A DNA stretch of 64,000 nt from Mesorhizobium muleiense (GCF_900099905.1 NZ_FNEE01000004.1:62001-126000), one strand, 5' to 3'; shown: positions 7,303-18,883, numbered from the stretch's first letter. The notes: generated from the sequence alone by a model not told the origin. Numbers and translations are program-made.

Positions 7303-9707
7303 AATTCACCCTCTCCTGGCTCAAGGACCACCTCGAGACCGACGCCTCGCTCAACGAGATCGTCGAGCGGCTGACCTCGATCGGCCTCGAAGTCGAGCAT
7401 GTCGACGACAGATCGAGCCTAAAACCCTTCGTCATCGCCAAGGTGCTGGCGGCGGTGCAGCACCCCGATGCCGATCGGTTGCGCGTGCTGACGGTCGATG
7501 CCGGCGACGGCAAGGCACCCGTGCAGGTTGTGTGTGGAGCGCCGAACGCCCGCGCGGGTCTGATCGGCGCCTTTGCAGCACCCGGCACCTATATTCCGGG
7601 CATCGACGTGACGCTAACGGTCGGCAAGATCAGGGGCGTCGAAAGCCACGGCATGATGTGCTCCGAGCGCGAGCTTGAGCTTTCCGAAGAGCATGACGGC
7701 ATCATCGATCTGCCGGCCGATGCGCCGGTCGGCACCAGCTTCGCCGCCTATGCGCATCTCGACGATCCGGTCATAGAGATCAATTTGACGCCGAACCGTC
7801 CGGACGCGACCAGCGTCTACGGCATTGCCCGCGATCTGGCGGCGAGCGGTCTCGGCCGCCTCGTCGGCGGCGCGATCATGCCGCATGCCGGCAGCGGCAT
7901 GTGCCCGGTGAAGGTGACGATCGAAGCTCCTGAACTCTGCCCCGGCTTCGCCCTGAGATTGGTGAAAGGCGTGAAGAACGGACCGTCGCCGAAATGGCTG
8001 CAGCAGCGGCTCATCGCCATTGGGCTTCGGCCGATCAGCGCGCTGGTCGATATCACCAATTTCGTCACCTTCGATCGCGGCCGGCCGCTGCATGTGTTCG
8101 ACGCGAACAAGGTCGCCGGCAACCTTACCGTGCGCCGGGCGCGTGACGGTGAAAAGGTGCTGGCGCTTGACGGCCGCGAATACACGCTGACGCCTGACAT
8201 GTGCGTGATAGCAGACCAGGACGGCGTCGAATCGATCGCCGGCATCATGGGCGGCGAACATTCCGGCTGCGACGAGAACACCACCGACGTGCTGATCGAA
8301 TCGGCGCTGTGGGATCCGATCACCACGGCCCGCACCGGCCGCACGCTCGGCATCATCAGCGATGCGCGCTACCGCTTCGAGCGCGGCGTCGACCCGGAAT
8401 TCATGGTGCCCGGCGTGGAACTGGCGACCAAGCTGGTGCTGGACTTCTGCGGCGGGACGCCGACCGAAACCGAAGTCGTCGGCTATGCCGGTCACGCGCC
8501 GAAGATCGTTTCCTTCCCGCTGTCGGAAGTGAGGCGGCTGACCGGCACAGAGGTGCCCCTGGAGGAGAGCCTCGCCATTCTCTCGCGCCTCGGCTTCAAG
8601 CCGGACGGCGCGGGCGATGTCGTCAATGTGGCAGTGCCGTCCTGGCGGCCGGATGTCGACGGCAAGGCCGATCTGGTCGAGGAGGTCATGCGCATCCATG
8701 GCGTCGACAACATCGCCCCGCAGCCGCTCGGCGCGCACGATGCCGTCAACGCCAAAATCCTGACTGTCCTGCAGGTCCGCACCCGCGCCGCCAAGCGGGC
8801 GCTGGCGGTGCGCGGCATGATGGAGGCGGTCACCTGGTCGTTCATTCCGGCAAAACATGCCGAACCGTTCGGCGGCGGCCAGACCGCACTGAAGCTCGCC
8901 AACCCGATCGCTGCCGACATGTCCGACATGCGGCCGTCGCTGCTGCCGGGCCTGATCGCCGCCGCGCAGCGCAATGCCGACAGGGGCATCGGCGATGTCG
9001 CGCTGTTCGAAGTGTCCGGCACCTATGAGGGCGACGCGGCCGACCAGCAGCGGCGCGTCGCCGCCGGCGTGCGGCGCGGCACGGCCAAGCTCGAAGGCTC
9101 CGGCCGCCACTGGGCCGGCAATGCCGGTCCGGTCGGCGTGTTCGACGCCAAGGCCGACGCGATCGCAGCACTTGAAGCCTGCGGCGCGCCGGTCGAGCGG
9201 CTGCAGATCGAGGCCGGCGGCCCGGCCTGGTATCATCCCGGCCGCTCCGGCACGATCAAGCTCGGGCCGAAGGTCATTTTGGGCACGTTCGGCGAGTTCC
9301 ACCCGAAGACGCTGGAGGAACTCGACGTCTCCGGGCCGCTCTGCGGCTTCGAGGTTTTCATCGATGCCGTGCCCGAGCCGAAGGTCAAGCCGACGCGGAC
9401 GAAACCGAGACTGGAACTGTCCGGGTTCCAGGCGGTCAAGCGCGATTTCGCCTTCGTCGTCGACAAGGCGGTCGAAGCCGGCACGCTGACCCGCGCAGCC
9501 CTTGCCGCCGACAGGAAGCTGATCACCAACGTCTCGGTCTTCGACGTGTTCGAAGGGGCGTCACTCGGCGCCGCCAAGAAATCGATCGCCATCGAAGTGT
9601 CGATCCAGCCGGTCGAAAGGACGCTGACCGACGAGGATTTTGAGGCGCTGGCCAAGCGCATCGTCGAGAATGTGCACAAGCAGACCGGTGGCGTGCTGCG
9701 GGCCTAA
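7299..9707 (+). CDS. pheT: Phenylalanyl-tRNA synthetase beta subunit
   Basis: The 802-residue subunit has an N-terminal OB-fold tRNA-binding domain (about residues 40-150, [10 protein letters not shown]), the B3/B4 editing domain that hydrolyses misacylated tyrosyl-tRNA-Phe, the B5 domain, the inactive synthetase-like core and a C-terminal anticodon-binding FDX-ACB domain (FPAVKRD-like segment [13 protein letters not shown]). Full length. It starts inside the stop of the GFA gene. Confidence 0.97.
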   Translation: MKFTLSWLKDHLETDASLNEIVERLTSIGLEVEHVDDRSSLKPFVIAKVLAAVQHPDADRLRVLTVDAGDGKAPVQVVCGAPNARAGLIGAFAAPGTYIPGIDVTLTVGKIRGVESHGMMCSERELELSEEHDGIIDLPADAPVGTSFAAYAHLDDPVIEINLTPNRPDATSVYGIARDLAASGLGRLVGGAIMPHAGSGMCPVKVTIEAPELCPGFALRLVKGVKNGPSPKWLQQRLIAIGLRPISALVDITNFVTFDRGRPLHVFDANKVAGNLTVRRARDGEKVLALDGREYTLTPDMCVIADQDGVESIAGIMGGEHSGCDENTTDVLIESALWDPITTARTGRTLGIISDARYRFERGVDPEFMVPGVELATKLVLDFCGGTPTETEVVGYAGHAPKIVSFPLSEVRRLTGTEVPLEESLAILSRLGFKPDGAGDVVNVAVPSWRPDVDGKADLVEEVMRIHGVDNIAPQPLGAHDAVNAKILTVLQVRTRAAKRALAVRGMMEAVTWSFIPAKHAEPFGGGQTALKLANPIAADMSDMRPSLLPGLIAAAQRNADRGIGDVALFEVSGTYEGDAADQQRRVAAGVRRGTAKLEGSGRHWAGNAGPVGVFDAKADAIAALEACGAPVERLQIEAGGPAWYHPGRSGTIKLGPKVILGTFGEFHPKTLEELDVSGPLCGFEVFIDAVPEPKVKPTRTKPRLELSGFQAVKRDFAFVVDKAVEAGTLTRAALAADRKLITNVSVFDVFEGASLGAAKKSIAIEVSIQPVERTLTDEDFEALAKRIVENVHKQTGGVLRA

Positions 9708-9740
9708 GTTGCAAACCAAGAAGGGGCACCGCGCCATCTT

Positions 9741-9884
9741 GCCTTCTCCCCTTGTGGGAGAAGGTGGATTGGCGCGTAGCGCCAAGACGGAAGAGGGGTG
9801 TTGGACGGAGCGCGGCTTTTGCCAAGCTGGAACACCCCTCATCCGTCGCCTTCGGCGACACCTTCTCCCACACGGGGAGAAGGC
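9741..9884. repeat. RIME-like palindromic intergenic repeat, family A (copy 1)
   Basis: Two inverted arms of about 60 bases: the left starts CCTTCTCCCCTTGTGGGAGA and the right ends with its near reverse complement. They share the GAGGGGTGTTGGA / AACACCCCTCATCCG segment. The same element recurs at 49153-49345. It lies between the convergent pheT and aldo/keto reductase genes, where it could also terminate both transcripts. Architecture fits rhizobial intergenic mosaic elements. Confidence 0.8.
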
Positions 9885-9960
9885 AGAGCCGCGCGAGACC
9901 TCACGCTGGCGCTCGCCCCGGAATGGGCAACTCAAGCCTGAAGGGATTTCATAGCCGCTG

Positions 9961-10956
<996 letters not shown>

Positions 10957-11052
10957 CACGCGTCTCCTTGTTGTGATGCGGCAGAGATAGCGCCTTGCAC
11001 CGCGTTCGATAATCGGCTCTTGCTTGCACGGGCTGTTCTAAAAGATAGATCA

Positions 11053-11973
11053 ATGAACCGAACGCATCTCTCCCAACTTGCGGTGCTGGCTACCGTCGCC
11101 CAGTGCGGCAGCTTTCGCGGCGCGGCCAAGGAGCTCGGCATTGCGCCCTCGGCAGTCAGCCATGCGGTTTCCAGCCTGGAGGCGCGTCTTGGCGTGCGGC
11201 TCCTGGCGCGCAGCACGCGCAGCGTCGCCCCGACCGAGGCAGGCGCACAGCTGCTCGAGCGGCTGAGGCCGGCGCTGTCGGAAATCGATCTGGCGCTGGA
11301 ATCGGCGGTCGAGGCGCGGGACCGGCCGGCGGGCAATCTCCGGCTGACCGTGCCGCGCACCGCCGCCCACCTGGCGCTGACGCCGCGGCTCGGTGCCTTT
11401 GCATCGGCCTATCCCGACATCGTGCTGGAGATCGTCATCGAAGACCGCTTCACCGATGTGGTCGAAGGCGGCTTCGACGCCGGCGTCCGGCTCGGCGAGA
11501 GCCTGCAGCGCGACATGATCGCGGTGCGCATCGGTCCAAACCTTCGCGGCGCCGTCGTCGGCGCGCCATCCTATTTCGCGACCATGCCCAGGCCGCGCCA
11601 TCCACACGATCTCGTCGGTCACCGTTGCATCCGCTTCCGTTTCTCCAGCGGCATCCTCTACCGCTGGGAATTCGAGAAGGACGGCGAGGAGATCGAGCTG
11701 GCGGTGCAAGGGCCGCTGATCCTCGACGAGGACCATCTGATCGCCAATGCGGCGGCCGACGGCGCTGGGCTTGCCTTCCTGTTCGAGGACTATGTCCGCG
11801 AGGCGTTGGCCACCGGCCGGCTCATTCGCGTGCTGGAAGACTGGTGCCCGCCCTTCGACGGTTTCTTCGCCTACTACCCAAGCCGCCGCCAGATGCGGCC
11901 GGCGCTGCGAGCCTTTGTCGATTTCTTCAAGATAGAAAGCCGGTTTGTGGGAGCGTCGTCGGCTTCGACATGA
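11053..11973 (+). CDS. LysR-family transcriptional regulator
   Basis: The 306-residue regulator has an N-terminal winged helix-turn-helix (residues 1-60, GSFRGAAKELGIAPSAVSHA) and a C-terminal periplasmic-binding-protein-like effector domain (about 90-300). It resembles the subgroup next to aldo/keto reductases and quinone reductases. The ATG at 11053 was chosen because the HTH begins at its usual distance; the open frame upstream is a shadow of the reductase gene. The likely target is the divergent aldo/keto reductase. Confidence 0.85.
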   Translation: MNRTHLSQLAVLATVAQCGSFRGAAKELGIAPSAVSHAVSSLEARLGVRLLARSTRSVAPTEAGAQLLERLRPALSEIDLALESAVEARDRPAGNLRLTVPRTAAHLALTPRLGAFASAYPDIVLEIVIEDRFTDVVEGGFDAGVRLGESLQRDMIAVRIGPNLRGAVVGAPSYFATMPRPRHPHDLVGHRCIRFRFSSGILYRWEFEKDGEEIELAVQGPLILDEDHLIANAAADGAGLAFLFEDYVREALATGRLIRVLEDWCPPFDGFFAYYPSRRQMRPALRAFVDFFKIESRFVGASSAST

Positions 11974-12010
11974 CACATACAGGTAGAAGGGGATAGCCTT
12001 TGCAGGACCT

Positions 12011-12046
12011 GGTTTCCTCGCCCCCCTTTGCGGAGACGAGGAAACC
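12011..12046. repeat. 10-bp inverted repeat between LysR and oxidoreductase genes
   Basis: GGTTTCCTCG at 12011-12020 and CGAGGAAACC at 12037-12046 form a perfect 10-bp stem with a 16-base loop. No T-run follows. It could be a Rho-independent-like end for the LysR gene or an intergenic repeat. Confidence 0.5.
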
Positions 12047-12181
12047 AAGCTCTGCGGAGGGCAGCGCCGGCATCCGAACAAGCCGCAGACGATCGCCTTG
12101 CTCGCTGCCATGCTTCGCATTGGCTTTTTTGCCGATTTCAGGCAAACCTCCACGCCTGTAATTTGAAGAGGGAGAAGCCTG

Positions 12182-13168
12182 ATGTTCCGATGGGGTGTTT
12201 TGTCGACGGCCAAGATCGGCCGCGAGCATCTTTTGCCTGCAATGGTCGAGGCGGAGAACGGCGTGCTGTCGGCGATCGCCAGCCGCGACCTGTCGAAAGC
12301 CCGTGCCCTGGCCGATCGGTTCGGCGCCCCCCATGCCTTCGGCTCCTATGACGAGCTGCTCGCATCCAGGGATGTCGACGGCGTCTACATCCCGCTGCCG
12401 ACCGCCCAGCATGTCGAATGGACCGCCAAGGCGATCGAGGCCGGCAAGCATGTTCTGGTCGAAAAGCCGCTGGCGCTCGACGCCAGGGACATTCCGCCGC
12501 TGATCAAGCTGCGCGACGCCAAAAACGTGCTGGTCTGCGAAGCCTTCATGGTCGTCTACCACCCGCAATGGGTCAAGGTGCGCGAGCTGATCGCCAACGG
12601 CGCCATCGGCCGGCTGCGCCATGTCCAGGGCGCGTTCTCCTACTACAATGTCGATCCCAAGAACATGCGCAACCAGCTCGACCTCGGTGGCGGCGCGCTG
12701 CCCGACATCGGCGTCTACCCGACGGTGTCGACGCGCTTTTCGACGGGCAAGGAGCCGCTGCGCGTCCAGGCGACGATCGAGCGCGACAAGACATTCGGCA
12801 CCGACATCTATTCCTCGATCCGCGCCGATTTCGGCGACTTCGAATTGTCGTTCTATCTGTCGACGCAGATGGCGGCGCGGCAGGTGATGGTGTTCCACGG
12901 CGAGAAGGGCTTCATCGAGGTGCTTTCGCCGTTCAACGCCGGCATCTACGACCACCATCGCATCGAGCTGCACAACCAGAACCACAGCGAGGCGCAAGTG
13001 TTCCGCTTCCCCGGCATGCAGCAGTACCGGCTGGAGGTCGAGGCCTTCGCGCGGGCGGCACAGGGCGGCACCGACCGCGTCTTCACGCTGGAAGAGTCCG
13101 TGCTCAACCAGAAGGTCATCGACGCCATCTTCCGCGCCGGCGAGAAGGAAGGCTGGGAGACGGTCTGA
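12182..13168 (+). CDS. Gfo/Idh/MocA-family NAD(P)-dependent oxidoreductase
   Basis: The 328-residue protein has an N-terminal Rossmann fold ([15 protein letters not shown]), the family motif VEKPLAL near residue 95, and a C-terminal alpha/beta substrate domain with [12 protein letters not shown]. Such enzymes oxidise sugars, inositols or trans-dihydrodiols. Context gives no substrate. A ribosome site GAGGGAGAAG precedes the ATG. It runs in the same direction as the FAD dehydrogenase 36 bases downstream, so the two may form an operon. Confidence 0.85.
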   Translation: MFRWGVLSTAKIGREHLLPAMVEAENGVLSAIASRDLSKARALADRFGAPHAFGSYDELLASRDVDGVYIPLPTAQHVEWTAKAIEAGKHVLVEKPLALDARDIPPLIKLRDAKNVLVCEAFMVVYHPQWVKVRELIANGAIGRLRHVQGAFSYYNVDPKNMRNQLDLGGGALPDIGVYPTVSTRFSTGKEPLRVQATIERDKTFGTDIYSSIRADFGDFELSFYLSTQMAARQVMVFHGEKGFIEVLSPFNAGIYDHHRIELHNQNHSEAQVFRFPGMQQYRLEVEAFARAAQGGTDRVFTLEESVLNQKVIDAIFRAGEKEGWETV

Positions 13169-13204
13169 CAATCGTCAGCCGGGGAGGAGAGCCGGGGGGA
13201 GAAA

Positions 13205-14863
13205 GTGGCTGACGATGCGGATGTGATCATTGTCGGCGCCGGCCTTGCCGGGCTCGTCGCGGCGGCCGAGCTGGCCGAGGCCGGCAAGAAGACCATCGTT
13301 GTCGACCAGGAGCCTGAACAGTCGCTCGGCGGCCAGGCGTTCTGGTCGCTTGGCGGCATCTTCCTCGTCGATTCGCCCGAGCAGCGGCGCATGCGCATCC
13401 GCGATTCGCATGATCTGGCGCTCGAGGACTGGCTTGGCACCGCCGCCTTCGACCGTGCGGAAGATTTTTGGCCGCGCCGCTGGGCCGAGGCCTATGTCGG
13501 CTTCGCCGCCGGCGAGAAGCGCTCCTGGCTGACGCAGCGCGGCATGAAGTTCTTCCCAATCGTCGGCTGGGCCGAGCGCGGCGGCGGCAACGCCGTCGGC
13601 CACGGCAATTCGGTGCCGCGCTTTCACGTCACCTGGGGCACCGGGCCGGGCGTGCTCGACCCGTTCGTACGGCGCGTGCGCGAGGCCGAGAATAGCGGGC
13701 TGATCCGATTCAAATTCCGCCACCGGGTCAACGAACTGACGCAGACAGGCGCCGCCGTGAATGGCGTGCGCGGCGACATGCTTGAGCCGAGCGATGTCGA
13801 GCGCGGCCGCAGGAATTCGCGCGATATCGCCGGCGACTTCGAGTTCAAGGCGCAAGCGGTCATCGTTGCCTCCGGCGGCATCGGCGGCAATCCCGAGCTT
13901 GTCCGCAAAAACTGGCCGCAGCGGCTCGGCACGCCGCCCAGACGCATGATCTCTGGCGTTCCCGATCATGTCGACGGCCGCATGCTGGCGATCACCGAAC
14001 AGGCCGGCGGCAGCATCATCAACCGCGACCGCATGTGGCACTATGTCGAAGGCATCAGGAACTGGGCGCCGCTCTGGACCGACCATGCAATCCGCATCCT
14101 GCCCGGCCCGTCGTCGCTGTGGCTCGACGCCCGCGGCAAGCGCCTGCCGGTGCCGCTCTATCCCGGCTTCGACACGCTGGGCACGCTCAGCCACATCATG
14201 AGCACCGGCTTCGATTATTCCTGGTTCATCCTGACCAAAAAGATCATCCAGAAGGAGTTCGCACTGTCGGGCTCCGAGCAGAATCCCGACCTCACCGGAA
14301 AAAGCTGGCGTCAGGTGCTTGGCCGCGCCACATCGGGCGTTCCCGGTCCGGTAAAGGCGTTCATGGAGAAGGGCGAGGATTTCATCGTCGAGCCTGGTTT
14401 GCCGGCGCTGGTCGCCCGCATGAACGCGCTTGTCGGCGGCGAGCCGCTGCTCGAACTGGCACAGGTCGAGCACGAAATCCGCGCCCGTGACAGGCAGCTC
14501 GACAATCCGTTCTCCAAGGATATGCAGATCACCGCCTTGCGCGGCGCCCGAGCCTATCTCGGCGACCGGCTGATCCGCACGGCCAAGCCGCACAAGATGC
14601 TCGACCCTGCCAATGGGCCGCTGATCGCAGTCAGGCTCAACATCCTGACCCGCAAGACGCTGGGCGGCTTGCAGACCGATCTCGACAGCCGTGTCCTGGG
14701 TACCGATGGCCAGCCGGTCGAGGGACTGTACGCGGTCGGCGAAGCCGCCGGTTTCGGCGGCGGCGGCATGCATGGCTATGCGGCGCTGGAAGGGACGTTT
14801 CTTGGCGGCTGCATTTTCTCAGGCCGCAGCGCCGGCCGGGCGGCGTCGCGGGCAGTGGGGTAG
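13205..14863 (+). CDS. FAD-binding dehydrogenase (3-ketosteroid dehydrogenase/fumarate reductase-like)
   Basis: The 552-residue flavoprotein has an N-terminal dinucleotide-binding fold (DVIIVGAGLAGLVAAAELA, residues 5-23) and the C-terminal FAD site GLYAVGEAAGFGGGGMHGY (near 510). It matches a predicted oxidoreductase group of about 550 residues related to fumarate reductase and KstD. The start is GTG at 13205, with a purine-rich GGGGGAGAAA just before it. The substrate is unknown; the adjacent Gfo/Idh/MocA enzyme may act on the same compound. Confidence 0.82.
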   Translation: MADDADVIIVGAGLAGLVAAAELAEAGKKTIVVDQEPEQSLGGQAFWSLGGIFLVDSPEQRRMRIRDSHDLALEDWLGTAAFDRAEDFWPRRWAEAYVGFAAGEKRSWLTQRGMKFFPIVGWAERGGGNAVGHGNSVPRFHVTWGTGPGVLDPFVRRVREAENSGLIRFKFRHRVNELTQTGAAVNGVRGDMLEPSDVERGRRNSRDIAGDFEFKAQAVIVASGGIGGNPELVRKNWPQRLGTPPRRMISGVPDHVDGRMLAITEQAGGSIINRDRMWHYVEGIRNWAPLWTDHAIRILPGPSSLWLDARGKRLPVPLYPGFDTLGTLSHIMSTGFDYSWFILTKKIIQKEFALSGSEQNPDLTGKSWRQVLGRATSGVPGPVKAFMEKGEDFIVEPGLPALVARMNALVGGEPLLELAQVEHEIRARDRQLDNPFSKDMQITALRGARAYLGDRLIRTAKPHKMLDPANGPLIAVRLNILTRKTLGGLQTDLDSRVLGTDGQPVEGLYAVGEAAGFGGGGMHGYAALEGTFLGGCIFSGRSAGRAASRAVG

Positions 14864-14868
14864 GATCC

Positions 14869-15810
14869 TCACCAGATCCATTCGCCGCGTCCCAGAGCCG
14901 ACACCGCGTCGATGATCCGGGAAAAGCTCGACTGCGCACGACCGACCGTGTGCCGGCCTCTGAGATAGCCATGCACCAGCCCCGGCTCTTCGAACCAGTA
15001 GGCGTGACCCTCCTCCGCGACGAGGCGGTCGCGATAAGCCTCGCCGTCTGACGACAGCGGGTCGCATTGGGCGGTGATCAGCACAGTCGGCGGCAGATTG
15101 GCAAAATCGGCATCGGCCAGCGGCGACAGCGTGAGATCGCCGGTGCGGTCTTCGCCGCCGGTCCTGATATTCGTGTAGAAATCGAGGTCGCGGACCGTCA
15201 GCATCGGCGCCTCGGCATGGGTCACGTAAGAGCTTTGCGAGCGGTCGCCGCCAAGGCCGGGATAGATCAGCACCTGGCCGATCGGCCTTCGTGCATGGCC
15301 GCGCGTCGCATGGCTGACCGCGGCGGCAAGATTGCCGCCGGCGCTGTCGCCGCAAAGCAGGATCGGGCGCTTGTAGGTCGTCGCCGCCCATTCGAAGGCG
15401 CTGATGGCATCGTCGAAGCCGGCCGGATGCAGATGTTCCGGCGCCAGCCGGTAATCGACCGAAACCAGCTCATAGCCGGTGCGGCTGCAAAGCTCGGCGC
15501 AGAGGTCGTCATGGCTGTCGAGCCCGCCGAGGATATAACCGCCGCCATGGAAATAAAGCACCATCGCCGCCGCTTCCGGCGCGGGTGTGCGGTAGATGCG
15601 GATGGGGATGGGATGCGAAGGCGTGGCAATGGCGGTGGTCTCCGCCGTAACGTTGTCTGGGTGGCCGGCAGAGAATTCACGGCACATGCGGTCGTAGATG
15701 TCGCGCTGCTGATCGATCGTGTAGTCGATCGCATCAGGCGGATAGTAGGAATTGGTCCGCTCGATGAAGGCCCAGGTCTCGGCGTCGATCAGTTTTTTGT
15801 AGTCGGTCAT
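14869..15810 (-). CDS. Hormone-sensitive-lipase-type alpha/beta hydrolase (esterase)
   Basis: The 313-residue enzyme has the HSL family oxyanion motif YFHGGGYILGG (near residue 80), the nucleophile GDSAGGN (near 155) and a C-terminal GLVHGY carrying the catalytic His. HSL esterases cleave short acyl esters. The ATG at 15810 was chosen over an upstream start inside a palindromic repeat. The gene ends 5 bases from the convergent FAD dehydrogenase. It is downstream of the carnitine operon on the same strand, separated by the repeat at 15846-16001, so membership of that operon is doubtful. Confidence 0.85.
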   Translation of the reverse strand: MTDYKKLIDAETWAFIERTNSYYPPDAIDYTIDQQRDIYDRMCREFSAGHPDNVTAETTAIATPSHPIPIRIYRTPAPEAAAMVLYFHGGGYILGGLDSHDDLCAELCSRTGYELVSVDYRLAPEHLHPAGFDDAISAFEWAATTYKRPILLCGDSAGGNLAAAVSHATRGHARRPIGQVLIYPGLGGDRSQSSYVTHAEAPMLTVRDLDFYTNIRTGGEDRTGDLTLSPLADADFANLPPTVLITAQCDPLSSDGEAYRDRLVAEEGHAYWFEEPGLVHGYLRGRHTVGRAQSSFSRIIDAVSALGRGEWIW

Positions 15811-15845
15811 GGACGCTGGATGGGCTGCCAAGGTTGAGCCTGGGC

Positions 15846-16001
15846 ACCCCCCTCTGGCCTGCCGGCCATCTCCCCCGCAAGGGGGGAGATCGGATATCGT
15901 GTCGGCTTTCGCCAATCTTCAACGTCGCAGGATGGGATGTATGGCCGAAGCTGCCAATCTCCTCCCTTGCGGGGGAGATGCCCGGCAGGCCAGAGGGGGG
16001 T
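15846..16001. repeat. RIME-like palindromic intergenic repeat, family B (copy 1)
   Basis: Two inverted arms of 45 bases (15846-15890 and 15957-16001) are nearly perfect reverse complements. Each arm contains the CCTCTGGCCTGCCGG segment and a nested hairpin ATCTCCCCC/GGGGGGAGAT. A partial relative lies at 46257-46290. It sits between the crotonase gene and the downstream esterase on the same strand, where the long cruciform or RNA hairpin may reduce read-through. Confidence 0.85.
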
Positions 16002-16026
16002 GGGCGCCGTCATTTCAACAATACCT

Positions 16027-16809
16027 TCACTTCCCCTTCCACACTGGGTCGCGCTTTTCGGCAAAGGCGCGAAAACCCTCGAGATTGTCCTCCGAGCCGT
16101 ACAGTGCGTCAACCGTCGGCAATTGGCGGCGCGTCACCCGGTTCATCGCGTCCTGGAAGGTGAGTGCTTCGGCGACCCGCGCCGTCTCCTTGATCGCGGC
16201 AAAGACCAGCGGCGGACCGCCGGCGAGCAGTCGTGCGATCTCCCAGACGCGATCCTCGAGCTTCTCCTTGGGCAGAACCTCGTTGACCAGACCCCAGCGA
16301 TGCGCTTCGGCGACATCCATCCAGCGGCCGGTGAACAAAAGGTCCATGGCGACATGATAGGGAATGCGCTTCGGCAGCTTGATCGTCGCTGCATCGGCCA
16401 GCGTGCCGGCGCGAATTTCCGGCAGCGCAAAGGAAGAGTGATCCGACGCGTAGATGAGGTCGCAGGACAGCGCCAGCTCGAAGCCGCCGCCGACCGCCAT
16501 GCCGTTGACGCAGGCGATGACCGGCTTGTTGAGATCGCGCAGCTCCTGCAGCCCGCCGAACCCGCCGACGCCATAGTCGCCGTCGACAGCATCGCCGCCG
16601 GCCGCGGCTTTCAGGTCCCAGCCGGCGCAGAAGAACTTGTCGCCGGCGGTCTTGACAATGGCGACCCGCAGATCCGGATCGTCACGGAACGCCTTGAAGG
16701 TCTCGCCCATCAGCCGCGAGGTGTTGAGGTCGATAGCGTTGGCCTTGGGCCGATCGAGCGTGACTTCGAGGATCGTGCCCTCGCGGCGGGTGGTGATGAC
16801 GTCAGACAT
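16027..16809 (-). CDS. caiD: Enoyl-CoA hydratase/isomerase, carnitinyl-CoA dehydratase-like
   Basis: The 260-residue crotonase has the CoA-binding and oxyanion-hole segments: FCAGWDLKAAAGG (near residue 65) and GMAVGGGFELALSCDLIYA (near 104), close to CaiD. CaiD hydrates crotonobetainyl-CoA to carnitinyl-CoA or the reverse. The ATG at 16809 directly follows the upstream stop with GGAG 9 bases before it. It is the last gene of the six-gene carnitine operon, which supports the substrate assignment. Confidence 0.8.
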   Translation of the reverse strand: MSDVITTRREGTILEVTLDRPKANAIDLNTSRLMGETFKAFRDDPDLRVAIVKTAGDKFFCAGWDLKAAAGGDAVDGDYGVGGFGGLQELRDLNKPVIACVNGMAVGGGFELALSCDLIYASDHSSFALPEIRAGTLADAATIKLPKRIPYHVAMDLLFTGRWMDVAEAHRWGLVNEVLPKEKLEDRVWEIARLLAGGPPLVFAAIKETARVAEALTFQDAMNRVTRRQLPTVDALYGSEDNLEGFRAFAEKRDPVWKGK

Positions 16810-16810
16810 G

Positions 16811-18880
16811 CTAGTTTTCTCCAAGCACCAGCAGCGCGTCGGCGATCCAGGCGCCTTTGCCTTGCGCGCAGACGATCAGCGGGTTGATGTCGAGTTCCTC
16901 GATCTCGCCGGCATTTTGCTGCACGAAGGCGGCAATGCCTGATATCGCGTCAATGGCCGCCGCGAGATCGGCCTTGGGCCGGCCGCGATAGCCATCGAGC
17001 AGCGGGAACAATTTGAGCCCGCGCAATGCCGCCTCGATGTCGTCGCGGGTCGCCGGCAGCATCAGCGTGACGCTGTCGCGCAGCAGTTCGACCAGCACGC
17101 CACCGGTGCCCAGCGTCATCACCGCGCCGAACATCGGGTCGCGGGTGAAGCCGACGAGCAGCTCGGCGACGCCGTCGCGCACCATGCGCTCGACATAGAG
17201 GCCGGTGCCGAGCGCATCGAGATCATGGGCGGCCGTGCTGACGGATTCGGCGTCCCTGAGGTTGAGCCGCACCGCGCCGAGCTCGGATTTGTGGGTGACG
17301 CCCAAAGCCTTCAGCGCCACCGGAAAACCGAGCGCCATCGAGGAGATGACCGCCTCGACCGCATTGCCGGCGCGTTCACCGCTCGGCACCGGAAGCCCGG
17401 CCTCGATCAGCCGCGCTTTCGCCTCGGCCTCATCAGGCGTGACATGGTCGCCGGCCGGCGCCCCGGAAGCGGAGGTGTCGATCGGCTGCGCCTGCGGCGC
17501 GCGCCAGGCCCAGCCGATGAACGCGGCCGTCTGGGCGGCGTCCATGGCCTCGGAAATGCCGAACAACGGCACCATGCCGCGTGCCATCAGCCCGGCGGTG
17601 TATTCCTCGGGCAGGTTTTCCGGCAGCGAGGAGACGATCGCGCCCTGCGCCTTGTTGGTCTTCAACGCCGATTCGAAGGCGCGCAGCGTCGTCCACCAGT
17701 CGGTGTCGGAGCAGCGGTCGGGGCGCGGGAAATCGAGCACCAGCATGTTGAGGTCGAAGCCGCCCGACACCATGGCGGTGAAGGTGGCGGTCATCGCCGG
17801 CTCGTTGTTCCAGATGAAGGTGTGGTAGTCGAGCGGGTTGGCCACCGCAACCAGCGGCCCGAGCGTCGATTTGACGTGCGCGCGGTGAGTGTCGGTCAGC
17901 GCCGGGAAATTGACCCAGCGGCCTTCGGCGCTGTCGGCCATGACAGACGCCTCGCCGCCCGAACAGCTCATCGACGACAGCCGGTAGCCGGGCAGGGGTC
18001 CGGTGACGTGCAGCAGCTTGAGCGCCTCGATGAAGGCAGGGATGGAATCGACGCGGGCGATGCCGAGCCGCTTCAGGAAGGCGCCCGAGGCAGCGTCCGA
18101 GCCGGCCAGCGACGCGGTATGCGACACCGTTGCTTGCCGCGCCTGCTCGGAGCGGCCGACCTTCATGGCGATGATCGGTTTCTTCAGCTCTCGCGCCCGC
18201 GCGGCCAGCCTTTCGAAGCCGGCTACCGAATCGAACGCCTCGATATGCAGGCCGAGCGAAGTGACCCGATCGTCCTCGATCAGGCCGAGCGCCATTTCCG
18301 AAAGGCCGGTCTGTGCCTGGTTGCCTGCGGTCATCAGAAAGGCGATCGGCAGGCCGCGCTTCTGCATCGTCATGTTGATGGCGATGTTCGACGACTGGGT
18401 GATGATGGCGACCCCGCGGCCACCCTCGGCCAGCCTGATGCCGCCATGCTGGTCGGGCCATAAAAGCGCGCCGTCGGCATAATTGATCAGGCCGTAGCAG
18501 TTCGGCCCGATGATCGGCATCTGGCCCGCCGCAGCGACCAGTTCCGCCTGCAATCGCTCGCCATGCTCGTCATAAGCCTCGGTCTCGAGAAAGCCGGCGG
18601 CAAAGCAGACGGCGCCGCCGGCACCGCGCTCGGCCAGCGCCTTGACCACCTCGATGGTCGAATGCCGGTTGACGCCGACAAAGGCGGCGTCCGGGGCGCC
18701 GGGCAGGTCGGCCACCGAGCGGTAGGCCTTGCGCCCGGCGACTTCGTCCTTGGTCGGGTGCACCGGCCAGATCTCGCCGGCAAAGCCCATCTTGATCGAC
18801 TGCGCGACGACGGCGGCGGCCTGCGCGCCGCCGAACACGGCGATCGTTCGCGGGCGCAAGAGGCGCTCAAGTTTGTGCAT
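16811..18880 (-). CDS. Fused acetate-CoA ligase (ADP-forming)-type acyl-CoA synthetase
   Basis: The 689-residue protein fuses the alpha-type part (CoA-binding Rossmann domain from TIAVFGGAQ, then two succinyl-CoA-ligase-like domains with the phospho-His loop VSHTASLAGSD) to the beta-type ATP-grasp domain (from about residue 480: VALKALGVTHKSELGAVRLN, then ELDINPL near the end). Such enzymes make acyl-CoA with ATP giving ADP, or run backwards to conserve energy. Given its place 3 bases after the acyl-CoA dehydrogenase, it probably activates gamma-butyrobetaine or carnitine, or releases betaine from betainyl-CoA (inference). Confidence 0.85.
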   Translation of the reverse strand: MHKLERLLRPRTIAVFGGAQAAAVVAQSIKMGFAGEIWPVHPTKDEVAGRKAYRSVADLPGAPDAAFVGVNRHSTIEVVKALAERGAGGAVCFAAGFLETEAYDEHGERLQAELVAAAGQMPIIGPNCYGLINYADGALLWPDQHGGIRLAEGGRGVAIITQSSNIAINMTMQKRGLPIAFLMTAGNQAQTGLSEMALGLIEDDRVTSLGLHIEAFDSVAGFERLAARARELKKPIIAMKVGRSEQARQATVSHTASLAGSDAASGAFLKRLGIARVDSIPAFIEALKLLHVTGPLPGYRLSSMSCSGGEASVMADSAEGRWVNFPALTDTHRAHVKSTLGPLVAVANPLDYHTFIWNNEPAMTATFTAMVSGGFDLNMLVLDFPRPDRCSDTDWWTTLRAFESALKTNKAQGAIVSSLPENLPEEYTAGLMARGMVPLFGISEAMDAAQTAAFIGWAWRAPQAQPIDTSASGAPAGDHVTPDEAEAKARLIEAGLPVPSGERAGNAVEAVISSMALGFPVALKALGVTHKSELGAVRLNLRDAESVSTAAHDLDALGTGLYVERMVRDGVAELLVGFTRDPMFGAVMTLGTGGVLVELLRDSVTLMLPATRDDIEAALRGLKLFPLLDGYRGRPKADLAAAIDAISGIAAFVQQNAGEIEELDINPLIVCAQGKGAWIADALLVLGEN

Positions 18881-18883
18881 TTA

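Noticed and set aside
7614..9302. 562-codon ORF antisense to pheT.
   Set aside because: Composition is that of an antisense shadow of a high-GC gene; pheT is certain.
16027..16809. A general fatty-acid enoyl-CoA hydratase instead of CaiD-like.
   Set aside because: The operon with BKACE and carnitine dehydrogenase makes the carnitine role more likely, though sequence alone cannot exclude the general role.
17225..18463. 412-codon plus-strand ORF opposite the acyl-CoA synthetase.
   Set aside because: Arg/Gly/Asp-rich antisense shadow with no motif.
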